Positions 35,026-44,654 of a stretch of DNA of 64,000 nt are shown piece by piece. Source of the DNA: Salinimicrobium sp050750585. GTDB taxonomy: Bacteria > Bacteroidota > Bacteroidia > Flavobacteriales > Flavobacteriaceae. Within the stretch, counting starts at the first letter, position 1. Each line of letters begins with the position of its first letter. The notes beneath the pieces are model-generated. The model was given only the letters and a program-made list of their open reading frames with translations, was not told where the DNA came from and ran no database searches. The stretch covers positions 35,860 to 99,859 of the forward strand of contig NZ_JBOJLM010000014.1 in the NCBI RefSeq assembly GCF_050750585.1, given 5' to 3'. The position numbers were made by a program, and so were the translations under genes.

Positions 35026-35763
35026 ATGAGGTACCTGCAGTCTATTGGGGAATATTTTTTAATGTTAAAGGGCGTATTTGGAAGAATGACCAAACGCTCG
35101 GTTTTAAAGGAACTGATCTTTAAGGAAATAGACGTAGTTATTATAGGGTCTCTGGGGATTGTTGCATTCCTATCCTTTTTTATAGGTGCAGTTGTTGCCT
35201 TACAAACGGCACTCAACCTGAATAACCCGTTAATCCCAAAAAGTTTAATTGCTTTTGCTGCAAGACAGTCTATCATCCTGGAATTTGCCCCTACTTTTAT
35301 TTCTATCATTATGGCAGGAAAAGTGGGATCTTTCATCACTTCCAGTATAGGTTCAATGCGGGTTACCGAGCAAATTGATGCGCTCGAGGTAATGGGGATC
35401 AATTCCCTCAACTACCTGGTCTTCCCAAAGATCATCGCCATGCTCACGTACCCATTCCTCATTGCTATTTCAATGTTCCTGGGAATTTTGGGAGCTTACA
35501 CGGCAGCAGTGATGGGAGGATTTGTACCGGCAGATGTTTTTTTACAGGGATTACAGGAAGAATTTGATCCATACCATCTTTTTTATGCGTTTTTCAAGAC
35601 CTTCCTTTTTGCTTTTATCCTGGCCACTGTACCTTCCTACCATGGCTATTACATGAAAGGAGGTTCTTTGGAAGTGGGACAGGCAAGTACCACCTCTTTT
35701 GTATGGACCAGTGTTGTTATTATTATCACGAATTACATAGTAACTCAATTACTACTTAGCTAA
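35026..35763 (+). CDS. MlaE-family ABC transporter permease
   Basis: 245 residues with five to six membrane helices. The MlaE core (IVAFLSFFIGAVVALQTALN, FAPTFISIIMAGKVGSFITSSIGSMRVTEQIDALEVMG) is clear; the second is the hallmark. With the ATPase encoded next it forms an inner membrane complex for phospholipid transport between the membranes. The stop codon overlaps the ATPase ATG by one base (TAATG). An MCE-domain MlaD partner is not in this window. Confidence 0.92.
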   Translation: MRYLQSIGEYFLMLKGVFGRMTKRSVLKELIFKEIDVVIIGSLGIVAFLSFFIGAVVALQTALNLNNPLIPKSLIAFAARQSIILEFAPTFISIIMAGKVGSFITSSIGSMRVTEQIDALEVMGINSLNYLVFPKIIAMLTYPFLIAISMFLGILGAYTAAVMGGFVPADVFLQGLQEEFDPYHLFYAFFKTFLFAFILATVPSYHGYYMKGGSLEVGQASTTSFVWTSVVIIITNYIVTQLLLS

Positions 35764-36527
35764 TGATCGAAGTAAAAGGTTTAAAGAAAAGTTTTGATGA
35801 CGAGCACATCCTTAAAGGTATTGATTTCGTATTTGAAACCGGTAAGACAAACCTGATCATAGGGCAATCGGGTTCGGGTAAAAGTGTTTTGATGAAAAGT
35901 ATGCTTGGGCTTTTCACTCCAGATGAAGGTACTATTGAGTACGACGGAAAAGCCTATTCGTCATTTACCGATGAGCAAAAAAGAGAACTGAGACAGGAAA
36001 TGGGTATGCTGTTCCAGGGAGGAGCCTTGTTTGACTCCATGACCGTTCAGGAAAATGTCATGTTCCCTTTGAGAATGTTTACCAAAAAGAAAAAAAGAGA
36101 GCTCAAAGACCGGGTCGATGAGGTGCTTGAAAGAGTGAACCTTTCCGATTCGGGAAACAAATATCCGGCAGAAATAAGTGGAGGGATGCAAAAAAGGGTA
36201 GCTATTGCCCGGGCTATTGTTAATCGTCCAAAATACTTATTTTGTGATGAACCCAACTCAGGTCTTGATCCACGTACTGCCACGGTGATAGATAATCTAA
36301 TTCACGAACTCACTGTGGAATATGATATCACCACCGTAGTGATTACCCACGACATGAACTCGGTACTGGAAATTGGTGAAAATATCGCCTTTTTGAAAGA
36401 CGGGGTACTGGCATGGAAAGGAGACAAAAGCAAGGTTTTTAAAACTGACGACAAAACAGTAACAGATTTCGTCTACTCCTCCGATTTATTTAAGAAAGTG
36501 CGGGACGCCCAACAACAGGGCCTCTAA
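35763..36527 (+). CDS. ABC transporter ATP-binding protein, MlaF type
   Basis: 254 residues. Walker A GQSGSGKSVLMK (about 37-48), Q-loop MLFQGGALFDSMTVQENV, signature EISGGMQKRVAIARAI (about 138), Walker B YLFCDEPNSGLDP (about 160-172) and the switch histidine in VVITHDM (about 195). The M of SGGMQ and the NSGLDP ending are typical of the MlaF/Mkl group. It pairs with the permease before it. It ends two bases from the convergent DUF389 stop. Confidence 0.93.
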   Translation: MIEVKGLKKSFDDEHILKGIDFVFETGKTNLIIGQSGSGKSVLMKSMLGLFTPDEGTIEYDGKAYSSFTDEQKRELRQEMGMLFQGGALFDSMTVQENVMFPLRMFTKKKKRELKDRVDEVLERVNLSDSGNKYPAEISGGMQKRVAIARAIVNRPKYLFCDEPNSGLDPRTATVIDNLIHELTVEYDITTVVITHDMNSVLEIGENIAFLKDGVLAWKGDKSKVFKTDDKTVTDFVYSSDLFKKVRDAQQQGL

Positions 36528-36529
36528 GG

Positions 36530-37954
36530 CTAATTTACAGTTCTTACAACAAGAGTATCCAGAGATAGGCGCACCTGTAACCATTTTTCGAGCTTATCCA
36601 TTTGAGATCTACGTGCTGCAGCATTCAATTTGGATGACCATTTTACATTGAAGGTTGGAATAGTATCAATTTTCGAGAAGTTCGTGACAAGACTATTGGC
36701 ATAGCTCATCTCCTGAATTTCGGAATAGTTGATCTTGGCTTCTCTTGAAACGCTTTCAAAAGGAATCCCGGTACTTCTATATTTTACCAGCTCCTGTTCG
36801 AGCAACTGAATACGGGCATCTTTATTCTCCACCAGTTGCTGATTTTTCACATAAAGATCCTCAAGGATTCCTGCCCTCACTTCGGTAGAAAGTCGGCTGG
36901 CCAGTTCAGAACTTTGGTCAGATCCCTGGTGTATTTCGAGCACCACATCCTCCAGGTTGGGAACCTGCGTAATAGCCTGCACCCACTGTTCAATTTGTTC
37001 TTGTGGCACCGGGCGGCCAATCAGGTAGATTTCAATAATCTTGGTCTTGTAATCCTGTTCAAATTTAACAACTTCGGCCCCGGGGTAATTCACCACTTCG
37101 TGAACAAATTCTTTTGTCTTACTTACAAACACCTGTTCCCTCAGTAAATTCACAAATAAAATAATACTGGGTATCATTACGAGGATTGCCACCAAAGAAG
37201 CCAAACGTGCGGTGTTCCTTCTACGTTTGCTGTTCACGTACTTAACTAATGGGAAACGCAGTAGTTTCGCCATTAAGAAAGTGGATAGGGCTATAAAAAT
37301 GGAATTGATGGTAAAAAGGTAAAGAGCTCCCCCTGCATATTCCCAATTAGCTATTGCCAACCCATATCCCACCGTACAGAGTGGCGGCATAAGTGCCGTG
37401 GCTATAGCCACACCCATAATAACGCTGGCTATTGCCCCTTTTTTTGTTTTGGCTATAATAAGCGCCGAACCTCCAAAAATGGCAATTAAAACATCGAGTA
37501 TTGTAGGATAAGTCCGGGCTACAAGCTCAGGTGTTTCTTCTTTAATTGGAGAGATCAAAAAATACAAATAAGCTGTGAGTACACTTAAGAACACCATCAC
37601 CCCTAAATTGACGAGGCTTCGTTTTAAAGTGTCAATATCATTTATAGCTACAGAAAAACCAATCCCTACAATTGGCCCCATTAAAGGAGAAATAAGCATG
37701 GCACCAATTACCACAGCAGTACTACTCACATTAAGGCCAATAGAAGCCACAAAAATGGAGAATATGAGAATCCAGGCATTGTGACCTTTAAAGGAAATGT
37801 CCCGTTTCACCGTTTCCAGGGTTGTTTCCCTGTCGGTGTCATCATGAATATCGAGAAGCTCCCTTAAAAACTCCTTGATCTCCCGAAGAGCAGTTTTGCC
37901 CTTGTTCACATGCCCTGCCGGCATTGCTGTACCACTTCCTGATGTATCTTCCAT
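36530..37954 (-). CDS. DUF389 (TIGR00341) membrane protein
   Basis: 474 residues. The N-terminal half (about 50-265) carries seven to eight membrane helices with the conserved SSTAVVIGAMLISPLMGPIVGIG and GVAIATALMPPLCTVGYGLA stretches of this family. The C-terminal half is soluble, with a coiled-coil candidate (GILEDLYVKNQQLVENKDAR, about 360-400). No function is established. It is last in a five-gene operon and starts three bases after manC. Confidence 0.85.
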   Translation of the reverse strand: MEDTSGSGTAMPAGHVNKGKTALREIKEFLRELLDIHDDTDRETTLETVKRDISFKGHNAWILIFSIFVASIGLNVSSTAVVIGAMLISPLMGPIVGIGFSVAINDIDTLKRSLVNLGVMVFLSVLTAYLYFLISPIKEETPELVARTYPTILDVLIAIFGGSALIIAKTKKGAIASVIMGVAIATALMPPLCTVGYGLAIANWEYAGGALYLFTINSIFIALSTFLMAKLLRFPLVKYVNSKRRRNTARLASLVAILVMIPSIILFVNLLREQVFVSKTKEFVHEVVNYPGAEVVKFEQDYKTKIIEIYLIGRPVPQEQIEQWVQAITQVPNLEDVVLEIHQGSDQSSELASRLSTEVRAGILEDLYVKNQQLVENKDARIQLLEQELVKYRSTGIPFESVSREAKINYSEIQEMSYANSLVTNFSKIDTIPTFNVKWSSKLNAAARRSQMDKLEKWLQVRLSLDTLVVRTVN

Positions 37955-37957
37955 TCT

Positions 37958-39040
37958 CTAGCCCAAATTTTGACCGAATTTTTCTTTCACCCGCTCTCTG
38001 ATTCCTTTAATATCCTGCTCTTTTGCCCGCGGCACAATGAGCAAAATCTCATTTTCGTCTACTATAACACAGTCTTTCAATCCTTCAATGACCACCACTT
38101 TATTTTTGTCTGAAGATACCAGGTTTCCCGTGGCATTTTCAGCAAAAAGACGGGCGTTTAGCGCCACGTTACCATCTTCATCCTTTCCTGTCTCTTCATA
38201 AAGAGAACCCCAGGTGCCAAGGTCATTCCAGTCAAAAGAAGCCGGGATCACATCAATAGTACCCTGTTCCTTCTCTAAAATGGCATAATCAATCGAAATA
38301 TTTTCTGCCGCCGGATAATTCTCCCTGATAAAACTCTTTTCTTCGGAAGTATTATATATCGCCTCCCCTTTTGAAAAGAGCTCAAAAGTTTGTTCCAGGT
38401 TTTTCTGAAATGACCTGATTATATAGTCCACATTCCAGACGAAGATGCCTGCATTCCACAAGAAATTCCCACTCTTTAGAAAATCTTTAGCGACCTCATA
38501 AGAAGGCTTTTCAGTAAATAACTCCACCGGCTTCACTCTCCCCGGGGCCGACGGATTGAATTTGATATACCCATAACCGGTATTGGGAAAAGTCGGTTTT
38601 ATTCCCAAAGTAAGGATCTTGTCCTGTTCCCGTGCCGCTTCAAAAGCGATAGTGATATCATCTAGGAAAGCCTGTTCATCTTCTATCCAATGATCACTGG
38701 GAGCCATGATCATCACCGCATCACTGTTCTTTTTTCTAATCTTTAGAGCCGCAAGTAACACAGCCGGGGCGGTATTACGCATTACCGGTTCCAGTAAAAT
38801 TTGTTCCTCGCCAAGCTCGGGCAACTGCTCCTTCACCAGGTGTTCATAACCTTCATTGGTGAGTACATATATATTCTTTGCAGGCACTAAGTGCGTGAGG
38901 CGCTTAAAAGTGGTTTGAATAAGGGTTTCCCCCTTACCCATTAAATCCCTGAACTGTTTCGGTTTTGCTGCGGTACTCACCGGCCAAAACCTGGAGCCTA
39001 CCCCGCCAGCCATTAAAACTGCAAAATTATTCTCCTTCAT
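37958..39040 (-). CDS. manC: Mannose-1-phosphate guanylyltransferase
   Basis: 360-residue nucleotidyltransferase making GDP-mannose for glycan synthesis. N-terminal signature MAGGVGSRFWPVSTAAKPKQF (about 9-29), APSDHWI (about 110), and the sugar-binding FTEKPSYEVAKDFL with NFLWNAGIFVW (about 162-190). It lacks the phosphomannose isomerase domain of longer bifunctional relatives, so it is the short GMP form usual in flavobacteria. Located one base after the SprT-like gene within the operon. Confidence 0.92.
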   Translation of the reverse strand: MKENNFAVLMAGGVGSRFWPVSTAAKPKQFRDLMGKGETLIQTTFKRLTHLVPAKNIYVLTNEGYEHLVKEQLPELGEEQILLEPVMRNTAPAVLLAALKIRKKNSDAVMIMAPSDHWIEDEQAFLDDITIAFEAAREQDKILTLGIKPTFPNTGYGYIKFNPSAPGRVKPVELFTEKPSYEVAKDFLKSGNFLWNAGIFVWNVDYIIRSFQKNLEQTFELFSKGEAIYNTSEEKSFIRENYPAAENISIDYAILEKEQGTIDVIPASFDWNDLGTWGSLYEETGKDEDGNVALNARLFAENATGNLVSSDKNKVVVIEGLKDCVIVDENEILLIVPRAKEQDIKGIRERVKEKFGQNLG

Positions 39041-39041
39041 A

Positions 39042-39647
39042 TCAATTGGCTGTTTTTAATAATTCCACTTCTGCGTTGGGCTGGAACAGGTAAATTCTGC
39101 CTGTTTTCACTTCTACGCATTCATATCTTTTTACACGCCGTTCGCCTTTTTTAAATATCCTGCCATTGTATATTCTGAAAACCCCTCCCTGCGGAATTTC
39201 AAAAATATAGTTTTTGTCATTCTCGGCATCAAATTGTTTTAGAGCTACCGAAAGGTGAGCATCTGTATCACTGCTCGCCTTCGGATTTTTAAAATGCCTC
39301 GCAATTAAAGGCAGTAACTGCACCGGAAATATCTCGGGCCTAATAAATGGAAGCATGAGCTTCTGGAAACATCTTTTCCACTCCTCCCCATGAGGTTTAA
39401 TTTGCCTTCCAAAATGTTCAAAAGCCACCAGGTGTGCTATTTCATGAACCAGGGTAATAAGAAATCGATACTCGTTGAGACTTGCATTCACCGTAATTTG
39501 ATGAACCCCGCCCGGCAAACTGCGATAATCGCCATGTCGGGTTTTTCTTTCGTTCACAATTTTAAGGTGAACATTATTGGCCTTAATTAAGCCGAATATT
39601 GGTTCAACAGCATGGGTAGGGATATATTTCTCAAGTATATGCTTCAT
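39042..39647 (-). CDS. SprT-like zinc metalloprotease-domain protein
   Basis: 201 residues. The zinc motif HEIAHLVAFEH (about 65-75) and HGEEWKRCF (third ligand region, about 85-95) define the SprT-like fold; the C-terminal zinc-ribbon of human Spartan is replaced by a strand-rich tail with KKGERRVKRYECVEV. In other organisms such proteins act on DNA-protein crosslinks; a role here is not shown. It lies between an SDR gene and manC in the same operon with five and one base spacing. Confidence 0.82.
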   Translation of the reverse strand: MKHILEKYIPTHAVEPIFGLIKANNVHLKIVNERKTRHGDYRSLPGGVHQITVNASLNEYRFLITLVHEIAHLVAFEHFGRQIKPHGEEWKRCFQKLMLPFIRPEIFPVQLLPLIARHFKNPKASSDTDAHLSVALKQFDAENDKNYIFEIPQGGVFRIYNGRIFKKGERRVKRYECVEVKTGRIYLFQPNAEVELLKTAN

Positions 39648-39652
39648 TCCTG

Positions 39653-40333
39653 TTATGGTGTACTACTGGAAACCTGTAACAACTTACCGTTGTAAAATTT
39701 ATTTCCGGTAAGAGAAAAGTTAGCGATGTACTGCGCCATCTCCCCGGGTTGTAGAGGTGCTTTATAACCTGGAAAAGCCTCCTGGAGCATTTCTGTTTGT
39801 ACCGCACCCAAAGCAAGCACATTAAATGCGGGGCCGCTTTCTTTGTATTCTTCAGCAAGAAGTTCTGTGAGTGTTATTACTGCACCTTTACTCGAGCTAT
39901 ATGCCGAAAGACCAGGGAACTTCATACTACCCTGCACTCCGCCCATACTGCTTACCGTAACTACATGCCCTTCTTTACTTATTAAAGGCAACAATTTCCT
40001 GGTAAGAGCGGCAACACCAAAGACATTCACTTTATACACGCTCTCAAACTCTTCGGAAGTTATTTCTTCAAAAGGTTTATTTATAATGGCACCTGCATTA
40101 TTTATAAGGATGTCTACGCCGCCCCATTGTTCCTTCACAAATTCTGAAGCCTTCTGAAGGTCTTCTTCTCTGGTAATATCAAATTCAAAGAAATGCACAT
40201 TTTCCAGGTCCAGCTTCTTAATGGAATCCTGATTTCGGGATAATGCTAGTACTTCATGTCCGGCTTCGGCCAGGATCTTCACAAGTTCTAAACCTATTCC
40301 CCGGCTGGTACCGGTGATCACTATCTTTTTCAT
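39653..40333 (-). CDS. Short-chain dehydrogenase/reductase (SDR)
   Basis: 226 residues. NAD(P)-binding motif TGTSRGIGLELV (about 7-18), NNAGA (about 77) and the catalytic YSSSKGAV (about 145-152) with Ser in VSSMGG upstream. This is the classical SDR form; the substrate cannot be told from sequence. The ATG overlaps the M28 peptidase stop by four bases (ATGA). Confidence 0.87.
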   Translation of the reverse strand: MKKIVITGTSRGIGLELVKILAEAGHEVLALSRNQDSIKKLDLENVHFFEFDITREEDLQKASEFVKEQWGGVDILINNAGAIINKPFEEITSEEFESVYKVNVFGVAALTRKLLPLISKEGHVVTVSSMGGVQGSMKFPGLSAYSSSKGAVITLTELLAEEYKESGPAFNVLALGAVQTEMLQEAFPGYKAPLQPGEMAQYIANFSLTGNKFYNGKLLQVSSSTP

Positions 40334-41322
40334 TGCTCCTTGAGTTTTATTTCTTTTTGTGTGCTATTTGCCATACCGGCAATTCCCGGAATTATGGTTT
40401 CAATGAGGTTTTCCATATGAGCTACATCCATTTCCTCAAATTCATCTTTTACATGATGATAATAGGGAAAATTTGTAAAGTCGAAAGTTGAGATGGTTTG
40501 TGCCGGCACATTGAATTCCTTAAAAAAGGGATAATTGTCACTTCTTTGGAAAAGACTGTACTGCTTAGCTTCAGGTAGAAATCCCAAAACCTGGGCTTCA
40601 GAATATTCATTGAATTTTTCGGCTAAATTGGAATTTTCGTAGCCGGTGAGGTACGCCAGGTAATCTCTACCCTTCATTGGCACCCCAATCATTTCAATAT
40701 TGAACATGGTGTACAGATCAATTCCTTCAGCTTTGAATTCTTTTGCTAATTCGGCAGCTCCTACCAGCCCCAATTCTTCAGCAGAAAAAAGACTGAAAAG
40801 CATGCTCCTTTTCGGCGGATTTTCAGCAAAGAATTTAGCCAGCTCCAAAACCGCTGTAGTTCCCGAAGCATTGTCATTGGCACCATTGGCCAGGGAATCA
40901 CCTTCAAAAGGCTTGGCATGGCCTACATGATCGTAATGCGCGCCCACAATTATGTATTGATCTTTTAACTGAGGGTCTGTTCCCTCAACAAGGCCTACAA
41001 GATTATATCCTGTCAAACCTTTTACCTCAAAGGTATCTCTATAGGTGTCAAAAAAGGGTTTTACGCCCTGCTCTTTGAACACGTTCTCTATATATTGAGC
41101 AGCTTTCTCTATACCATCTGTACCCGTTGATCTTCCCTGAAGTTCATCGGAAGAAAGATATTTTAAGGCTGAAGAAATATCCTCTTCTAAAATGGCATTT
41201 TTGACACTCTCTTTTTGAAAAGAAACAGCGGCTGTCTCAGTAGCCACTTGTTTGGATTGCCCGCAGGCTGTAAAAACTAAAAAGCCTGCAGCTGCAAGAC
41301 CGGTAAGGGTGAATTTTCTCAT
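40330..41322 (-). CDS. M28-family zinc aminopeptidase-like lipoprotein
   Basis: 330 residues. Lipobox FTACGQ (Cys20) makes it membrane anchored. The M28 zinc ligands are visible: GAHYDHVG (His/Asp), ANDNASGT (Asp), SAEELGL (Glu pair), NIEMIG and a late histidine near YYHHVKDE. Likely degrades peptides in the periplasm or at the surface. First in the operon M28-SDR-SprT-ManC-DUF389. Near the signal peptide the codons include palindrome copy 9 (41187-41203, KNAIL). Confidence 0.9.
   Translation of the reverse strand: MRKFTLTGLAAAGFLVFTACGQSKQVATETAAVSFQKESVKNAILEEDISSALKYLSSDELQGRSTGTDGIEKAAQYIENVFKEQGVKPFFDTYRDTFEVKGLTGYNLVGLVEGTDPQLKDQYIIVGAHYDHVGHAKPFEGDSLANGANDNASGTTAVLELAKFFAENPPKRSMLFSLFSAEELGLVGAAELAKEFKAEGIDLYTMFNIEMIGVPMKGRDYLAYLTGYENSNLAEKFNEYSEAQVLGFLPEAKQYSLFQRSDNYPFFKEFNVPAQTISTFDFTNFPYYHHVKDEFEEMDVAHMENLIETIIPGIAGMANSTQKEIKLKEQ
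41187..41203. repeat. Dispersed palindrome, copy 9 (inside M28 gene)
   Basis: CTAAAATGGCATTTTTG: one mismatch (second base) to the consensus. It encodes KNAIL on the minus strand. Confidence 0.75.
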
Positions 41323-41338
41323 GCGGCTAAAGATAAAA

Positions 41339-41361
41339 AAATCCCGCGAGAAGCGGGATTT
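41339..41361 (-). terminator. Rho-independent terminator of pdhA-pdhC
   Basis: 9-bp stem AAATCCCGC / GCGGGATTT with a 5-base loop. On the minus strand it is followed by a T run, 25 bases after the pdhC stop and before the M28 gene. Confidence 0.88.
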
Positions 41362-41385
41362 TTCGTTATTAGTCTGTAAATCTCC

Positions 41386-43041
41386 TTAGGCCAACATGGT
41401 CACAGGATTTTCAATATAGGTCTTAAGTGTTTCCAGGAACTGAGCCCCGGTTGCGCCATCTACCGTACGGTGATCGCAGGCAAGAGTAAGCTTCATGGTA
41501 TTTCCTACCACAATTTGCCCATTTCTCACTACCGGCTTCTCAACAATAGCTCCTACTGAAAGTATAGCGGAGTTAGGCTGATTAATGATGCTGGTAAATT
41601 CTGTGATCCCGAACATTCCAAGATTAGAAACCGTAAAAGTACTGCCTTCCATTTCCTGGGGCTGTAATTTCTTGTTACGGGCTTTCCCTGCAAGTTCTCT
41701 CACCTGTCCGCCAATTTGGGTAAGCGACATTTGATCTGCATATTTCAATACCGGAACAACGAGGCCTTCTTCAACCGCTACCGCAACTCCCATGTGGATG
41801 TGTTTCGCAATTTTAGTAGTATCTCCAGTCCATTGAGAATTCACTTTTGGGTGTTTTCTCAAAGCCATCGCCGATGCTTTGATCACCAGGTCGTTAAAGG
41901 AAACCTTCACGTCTGGGATCTCATTGATCTGCTTGCGGTTGGCCATAGCATTAGCCATATCTACTTCAATAGTAAGGTAGTAGTGCGGTGCGTTATATTT
42001 AGATTCGGCAAGTCTCTTCGCAATAGTTTTGCGCATTTGAGAATTCTTCACCTCTTCAAAACTTTCTTCCCCGGCCGGAGTGTAAGCCTGTACCGGAGAC
42101 GGCTGTGCCTGTTGTTGAGGCTGGGCCGCAGCAGCAGGTTTTGCCTCGGCAGCTTTTCCTGAAGTTTTATAATTCTCGATGTCTTTTTTGACAATACGAT
42201 TGTTCTCTCCGGAACCTTTTACCTGAGAAAGATCGATACCAAGATCATCGGCCATCTTTTTGGCAAGCGGCGAAGCGAAAATTCTACTTCCATCTGAAGC
42301 TGTAGCCTCTTGCGAAGTTTCTTTAGAAGCTTCGGGCTTTTCTTCTTTTTTCTCTTCGGTGCTTTTTGAAGCTGCAGGTTTTGATGCCCCTCCCGACTTA
42401 ACTATTGATGAAACATCTGTTCCTTTTGGGCCAATAATAGCCAGAACAGCATCTACAGGTGCAGTTTCTCCTTCCTGAATCCCAACGTACAATAAAGTAC
42501 CGGAATAGAAAGATTCAAACTCCATAGTTGCTTTATCGGTTTCAATTTCGGCAAGAATATCTCCTTCCTCAACCTCATCTCCTTCTTTCTTGATCCAGGA
42601 AGCAACTGTTCCCTCTTCCATAGTGTCACTAAGGCGTGGCATTCTCACTACTTCTACTCCTTCAGGAATTTCACCTCCTTCAGCATCATCTTCAGAAGAA
42701 GAATCTGAATCAGACGAAGTTTCAGGTTTTTCTTCAGTTTCAGATTTTGAATCTTCTTTAGGAGCATCTGCTTTCCCATCCAAAAGTGAGGAAATATCCT
42801 CTCCTTCTTCTCCTACTATTGCCAGTAGGGTATCTACAGGTGCAGTTTCTCCTTCTTCAATTCCTATATGCAATAAGGTACCTTCGTAGAAAGATTCAAA
42901 TTCCATAGTCGCCTTATCGGTTTCGATCTCGGCAAGAATATCCCCTTCTTCAATTTTGTCACCTTTTTGTTTTAGCCACTTAGCAACAACACCTTCTTCC
43001 ATGGTGTCGCTAAGGCGCGGCATTTTAATAATTTCTGCCAT
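41386..43041 (-). CDS. pdhC: Pyruvate dehydrogenase E2, dihydrolipoamide acetyltransferase
   Basis: 551 residues. Two lipoyl domains (about 1-80 and 135-215), each with the lipoylated lysine in ETDKATMEFES; acidic Ser/Glu-rich linkers; a peripheral subunit-binding domain (FASPLAKKMADDLGIDL, about 265-300); a Pro/Ala/Gln linker (about 310-335); and the catalytic core ending in LACDHRTVDGATGAQFLETL, where the His-x3-Asp pair acts. It takes the acetyl group from E1 and gives it to CoA. Encoded six bases after pdhA; E1 beta is elsewhere. Confidence 0.95.
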   Translation of the reverse strand: MAEIIKMPRLSDTMEEGVVAKWLKQKGDKIEEGDILAEIETDKATMEFESFYEGTLLHIGIEEGETAPVDTLLAIVGEEGEDISSLLDGKADAPKEDSKSETEEKPETSSDSDSSSEDDAEGGEIPEGVEVVRMPRLSDTMEEGTVASWIKKEGDEVEEGDILAEIETDKATMEFESFYSGTLLYVGIQEGETAPVDAVLAIIGPKGTDVSSIVKSGGASKPAASKSTEEKKEEKPEASKETSQEATASDGSRIFASPLAKKMADDLGIDLSQVKGSGENNRIVKKDIENYKTSGKAAEAKPAAAAQPQQQAQPSPVQAYTPAGEESFEEVKNSQMRKTIAKRLAESKYNAPHYYLTIEVDMANAMANRKQINEIPDVKVSFNDLVIKASAMALRKHPKVNSQWTGDTTKIAKHIHMGVAVAVEEGLVVPVLKYADQMSLTQIGGQVRELAGKARNKKLQPQEMEGSTFTVSNLGMFGITEFTSIINQPNSAILSVGAIVEKPVVRNGQIVVGNTMKLTLACDHRTVDGATGAQFLETLKTYIENPVTMLA

Positions 43042-43047
43042 AATTCT

Positions 43048-44046
43048 TTATAATTTATGGGGTAAAAACGGATAATCCTTTTGTTCGTAGACTACGTCAT
43101 ACAACTGCTGTACATCTGGAAAATCAGATTCTTCAGCAAACTTCTCACATTCAGAAACCAGGTCTTTAACTTTCTTGTCTATGGCCTTAATTTCTTTTTC
43201 TGTAGCGTATTTGTTCTCTAAAATGATATCCTTTACCTGGGTGATAGGATCAATTTTTTGATACTCGGCTACCTCCTCTTTAGTACGGTATTGCTGTGCA
43301 TCACTCATTGAGTGACCGCGATAGCGATACGTCTTCAATTCAAGGAATGTTGGCCCTTCACCTTTACGTGCTCTTTTAATAGCTTCGTCAAGAGCTTCGG
43401 CTACCTTTTCTGGATTCATTGCGTCAACAGGCCCACATGGCATATCATATCCAAGACCCAGCTTCCAGATCTCTGTACTTTTTGAAGTACGTGCCACCGA
43501 GGTACCCATTGCATACCCGTTGTTCTCTACACAGAAAACCACAGGCAGGTTCCATTTCACAGCCATGGTGAAAGTTTCATGAAGGGAGCCCTGTCTTGCA
43601 GCACCGTCACCAAGAAAGGTTAAGGTTACTGCATCTCTTTTAAAATATTTATCTGCAAAGGCAAGACCGGCACCAAGAGGAATTTGACCTCCAACGATAC
43701 CATGCCCACCATAAAAGCGGTGTTCTTTTGAGAAAATATGCATGGAACCACCCATACCGTGAGAGGTACCGGTTTTCTTTCCATACAACTCGGCCATCAC
43801 CCTTCTTGGATCCACACCCATCCCAATTGGCTGCACGTGGTTTCTATAGGCAGTGATCATTTTGTCTTTTGACAAATCCATTACGTGCAATGCACCTGCA
43901 AGTATTGCTTCCTGCCCGTTGTAAAGGTGCAAGAAACCTCTTACCTTTTGCTGAATATACACTTGAGCCAGTTTGTCTTCAAACTTCCGCCAAAACAGCA
44001 TGTCCTCATACCACTTTATGTAAGTGGCTTTTGTTATTTTCTTCAT
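43048..44046 (-). CDS. pdhA: Pyruvate dehydrogenase E1 alpha subunit
   Basis: 332 residues. Thiamine diphosphate motif FLGDGAARQGSLHETFTMA through VVFCVENNGYAM (about 145-175). The phosphorylation-loop-like YRYRGHSMSDAQQYR (about 243-258) is also typical. It decarboxylates pyruvate with the beta subunit, which lies outside the window. The start is preceded by an exact TATTTTTG element at 44095-44102 (minus strand) and a small GCTTG/CAAGC hairpin in the leader. Confidence 0.95.
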   Translation of the reverse strand: MKKITKATYIKWYEDMLFWRKFEDKLAQVYIQQKVRGFLHLYNGQEAILAGALHVMDLSKDKMITAYRNHVQPIGMGVDPRRVMAELYGKKTGTSHGMGGSMHIFSKEHRFYGGHGIVGGQIPLGAGLAFADKYFKRDAVTLTFLGDGAARQGSLHETFTMAVKWNLPVVFCVENNGYAMGTSVARTSKSTEIWKLGLGYDMPCGPVDAMNPEKVAEALDEAIKRARKGEGPTFLELKTYRYRGHSMSDAQQYRTKEEVAEYQKIDPITQVKDIILENKYATEKEIKAIDKKVKDLVSECEKFAEESDFPDVQQLYDVVYEQKDYPFLPHKL

Positions 44047-44094
44047 TTAACTACTTATTTTTTAGGCTAAGCGATGCTTGCGCCAAGCGAAACA

Positions 44095-44102
44095 CAAAAA
44101 TA
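44095..44102 (-). promoter_or_regulatory. Candidate -7 element of pdhA-pdhC
   Basis: TATTTTTG on the minus strand, exact to TAnnTTTG, 48 bases before the pdhA start. A leader of about 40 bases would contain a 5-bp hairpin (44079-44091). Confidence 0.5.
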
Positions 44103-44154
44103 CTATTTTCAAAAGGAACTAAAAACAGTTTCCTATTGAAAAAGCGCGAAAACG

Positions 44155-44637
44155 TTATAGGTATGTACTGTCAAATATGAGCGGCAAAAGATCGGACACA
44201 GATTGCGCCTTTACCACCTTGCCTTTCTCTCCCATAAAGAAGATCTCGATAGGCTGATCCTGCTTTACTTCATACTCGGCAATAGCCTGCCTGCACGACC
44301 CGCAAGGCGGTGTGGGAACTGCGACTTCCTGCTTCTCAGAGCGGGCAGTCAAAGCCATTTTAAGGATCTTGGTGTTTGGATATTTTGCGCCTGCATAAAA
44401 GATTGCAGTTCTTTCGGCACATAAACCAGCCGGATAGGAGGCATTTTCCTGATTACTTCCGGTTACCACTTCCCCATTTTCAAGAAGAATCGCGGCACCT
44501 ACTTTAAATTGTGAATATGGAGAGTAAGATTTCTCCCTTGCATCAATCGCCTCCTGCATCAGTTTTTGCACATCATCGGGCAATTCAGCGTTATTTTCGT
44601 AGACTGCAAGATCGGCACTTATTGTTATTTTTTTCAT
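44155..44637 (-). CDS. cdd: Cytidine deaminase
   Basis: 160 residues, tetrameric type. Zinc ligands and the catalytic glutamate are in CAERTAIFYAG (about 73-83) and PPCGSCRQAIAEY (about 108-120). It turns cytidine to uridine in pyrimidine salvage. The N-terminal 30 residues are an extension (ISADLAVYENNAELP) relative to E. coli-like minimal forms but usual in flavobacteria. It lies 108 bases upstream of pdhA with its own probable transcript. Confidence 0.93.
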   Translation of the reverse strand: MKKITISADLAVYENNAELPDDVQKLMQEAIDAREKSYSPYSQFKVGAAILLENGEVVTGSNQENASYPAGLCAERTAIFYAGAKYPNTKILKMALTARSEKQEVAVPTPPCGSCRQAIAEYEVKQDQPIEIFFMGEKGKVVKAQSVSDLLPLIFDSTYL

Positions 44638-44654
44638 TCCTGTTCTTTATCTAG

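Noticed and set aside
44079..44091. GCTTG-CGC-CAAGC hairpin in the pdhA leader as a riboswitch.
   Set aside because: Five base pairs only and no conserved aptamer; too little to support regulation.
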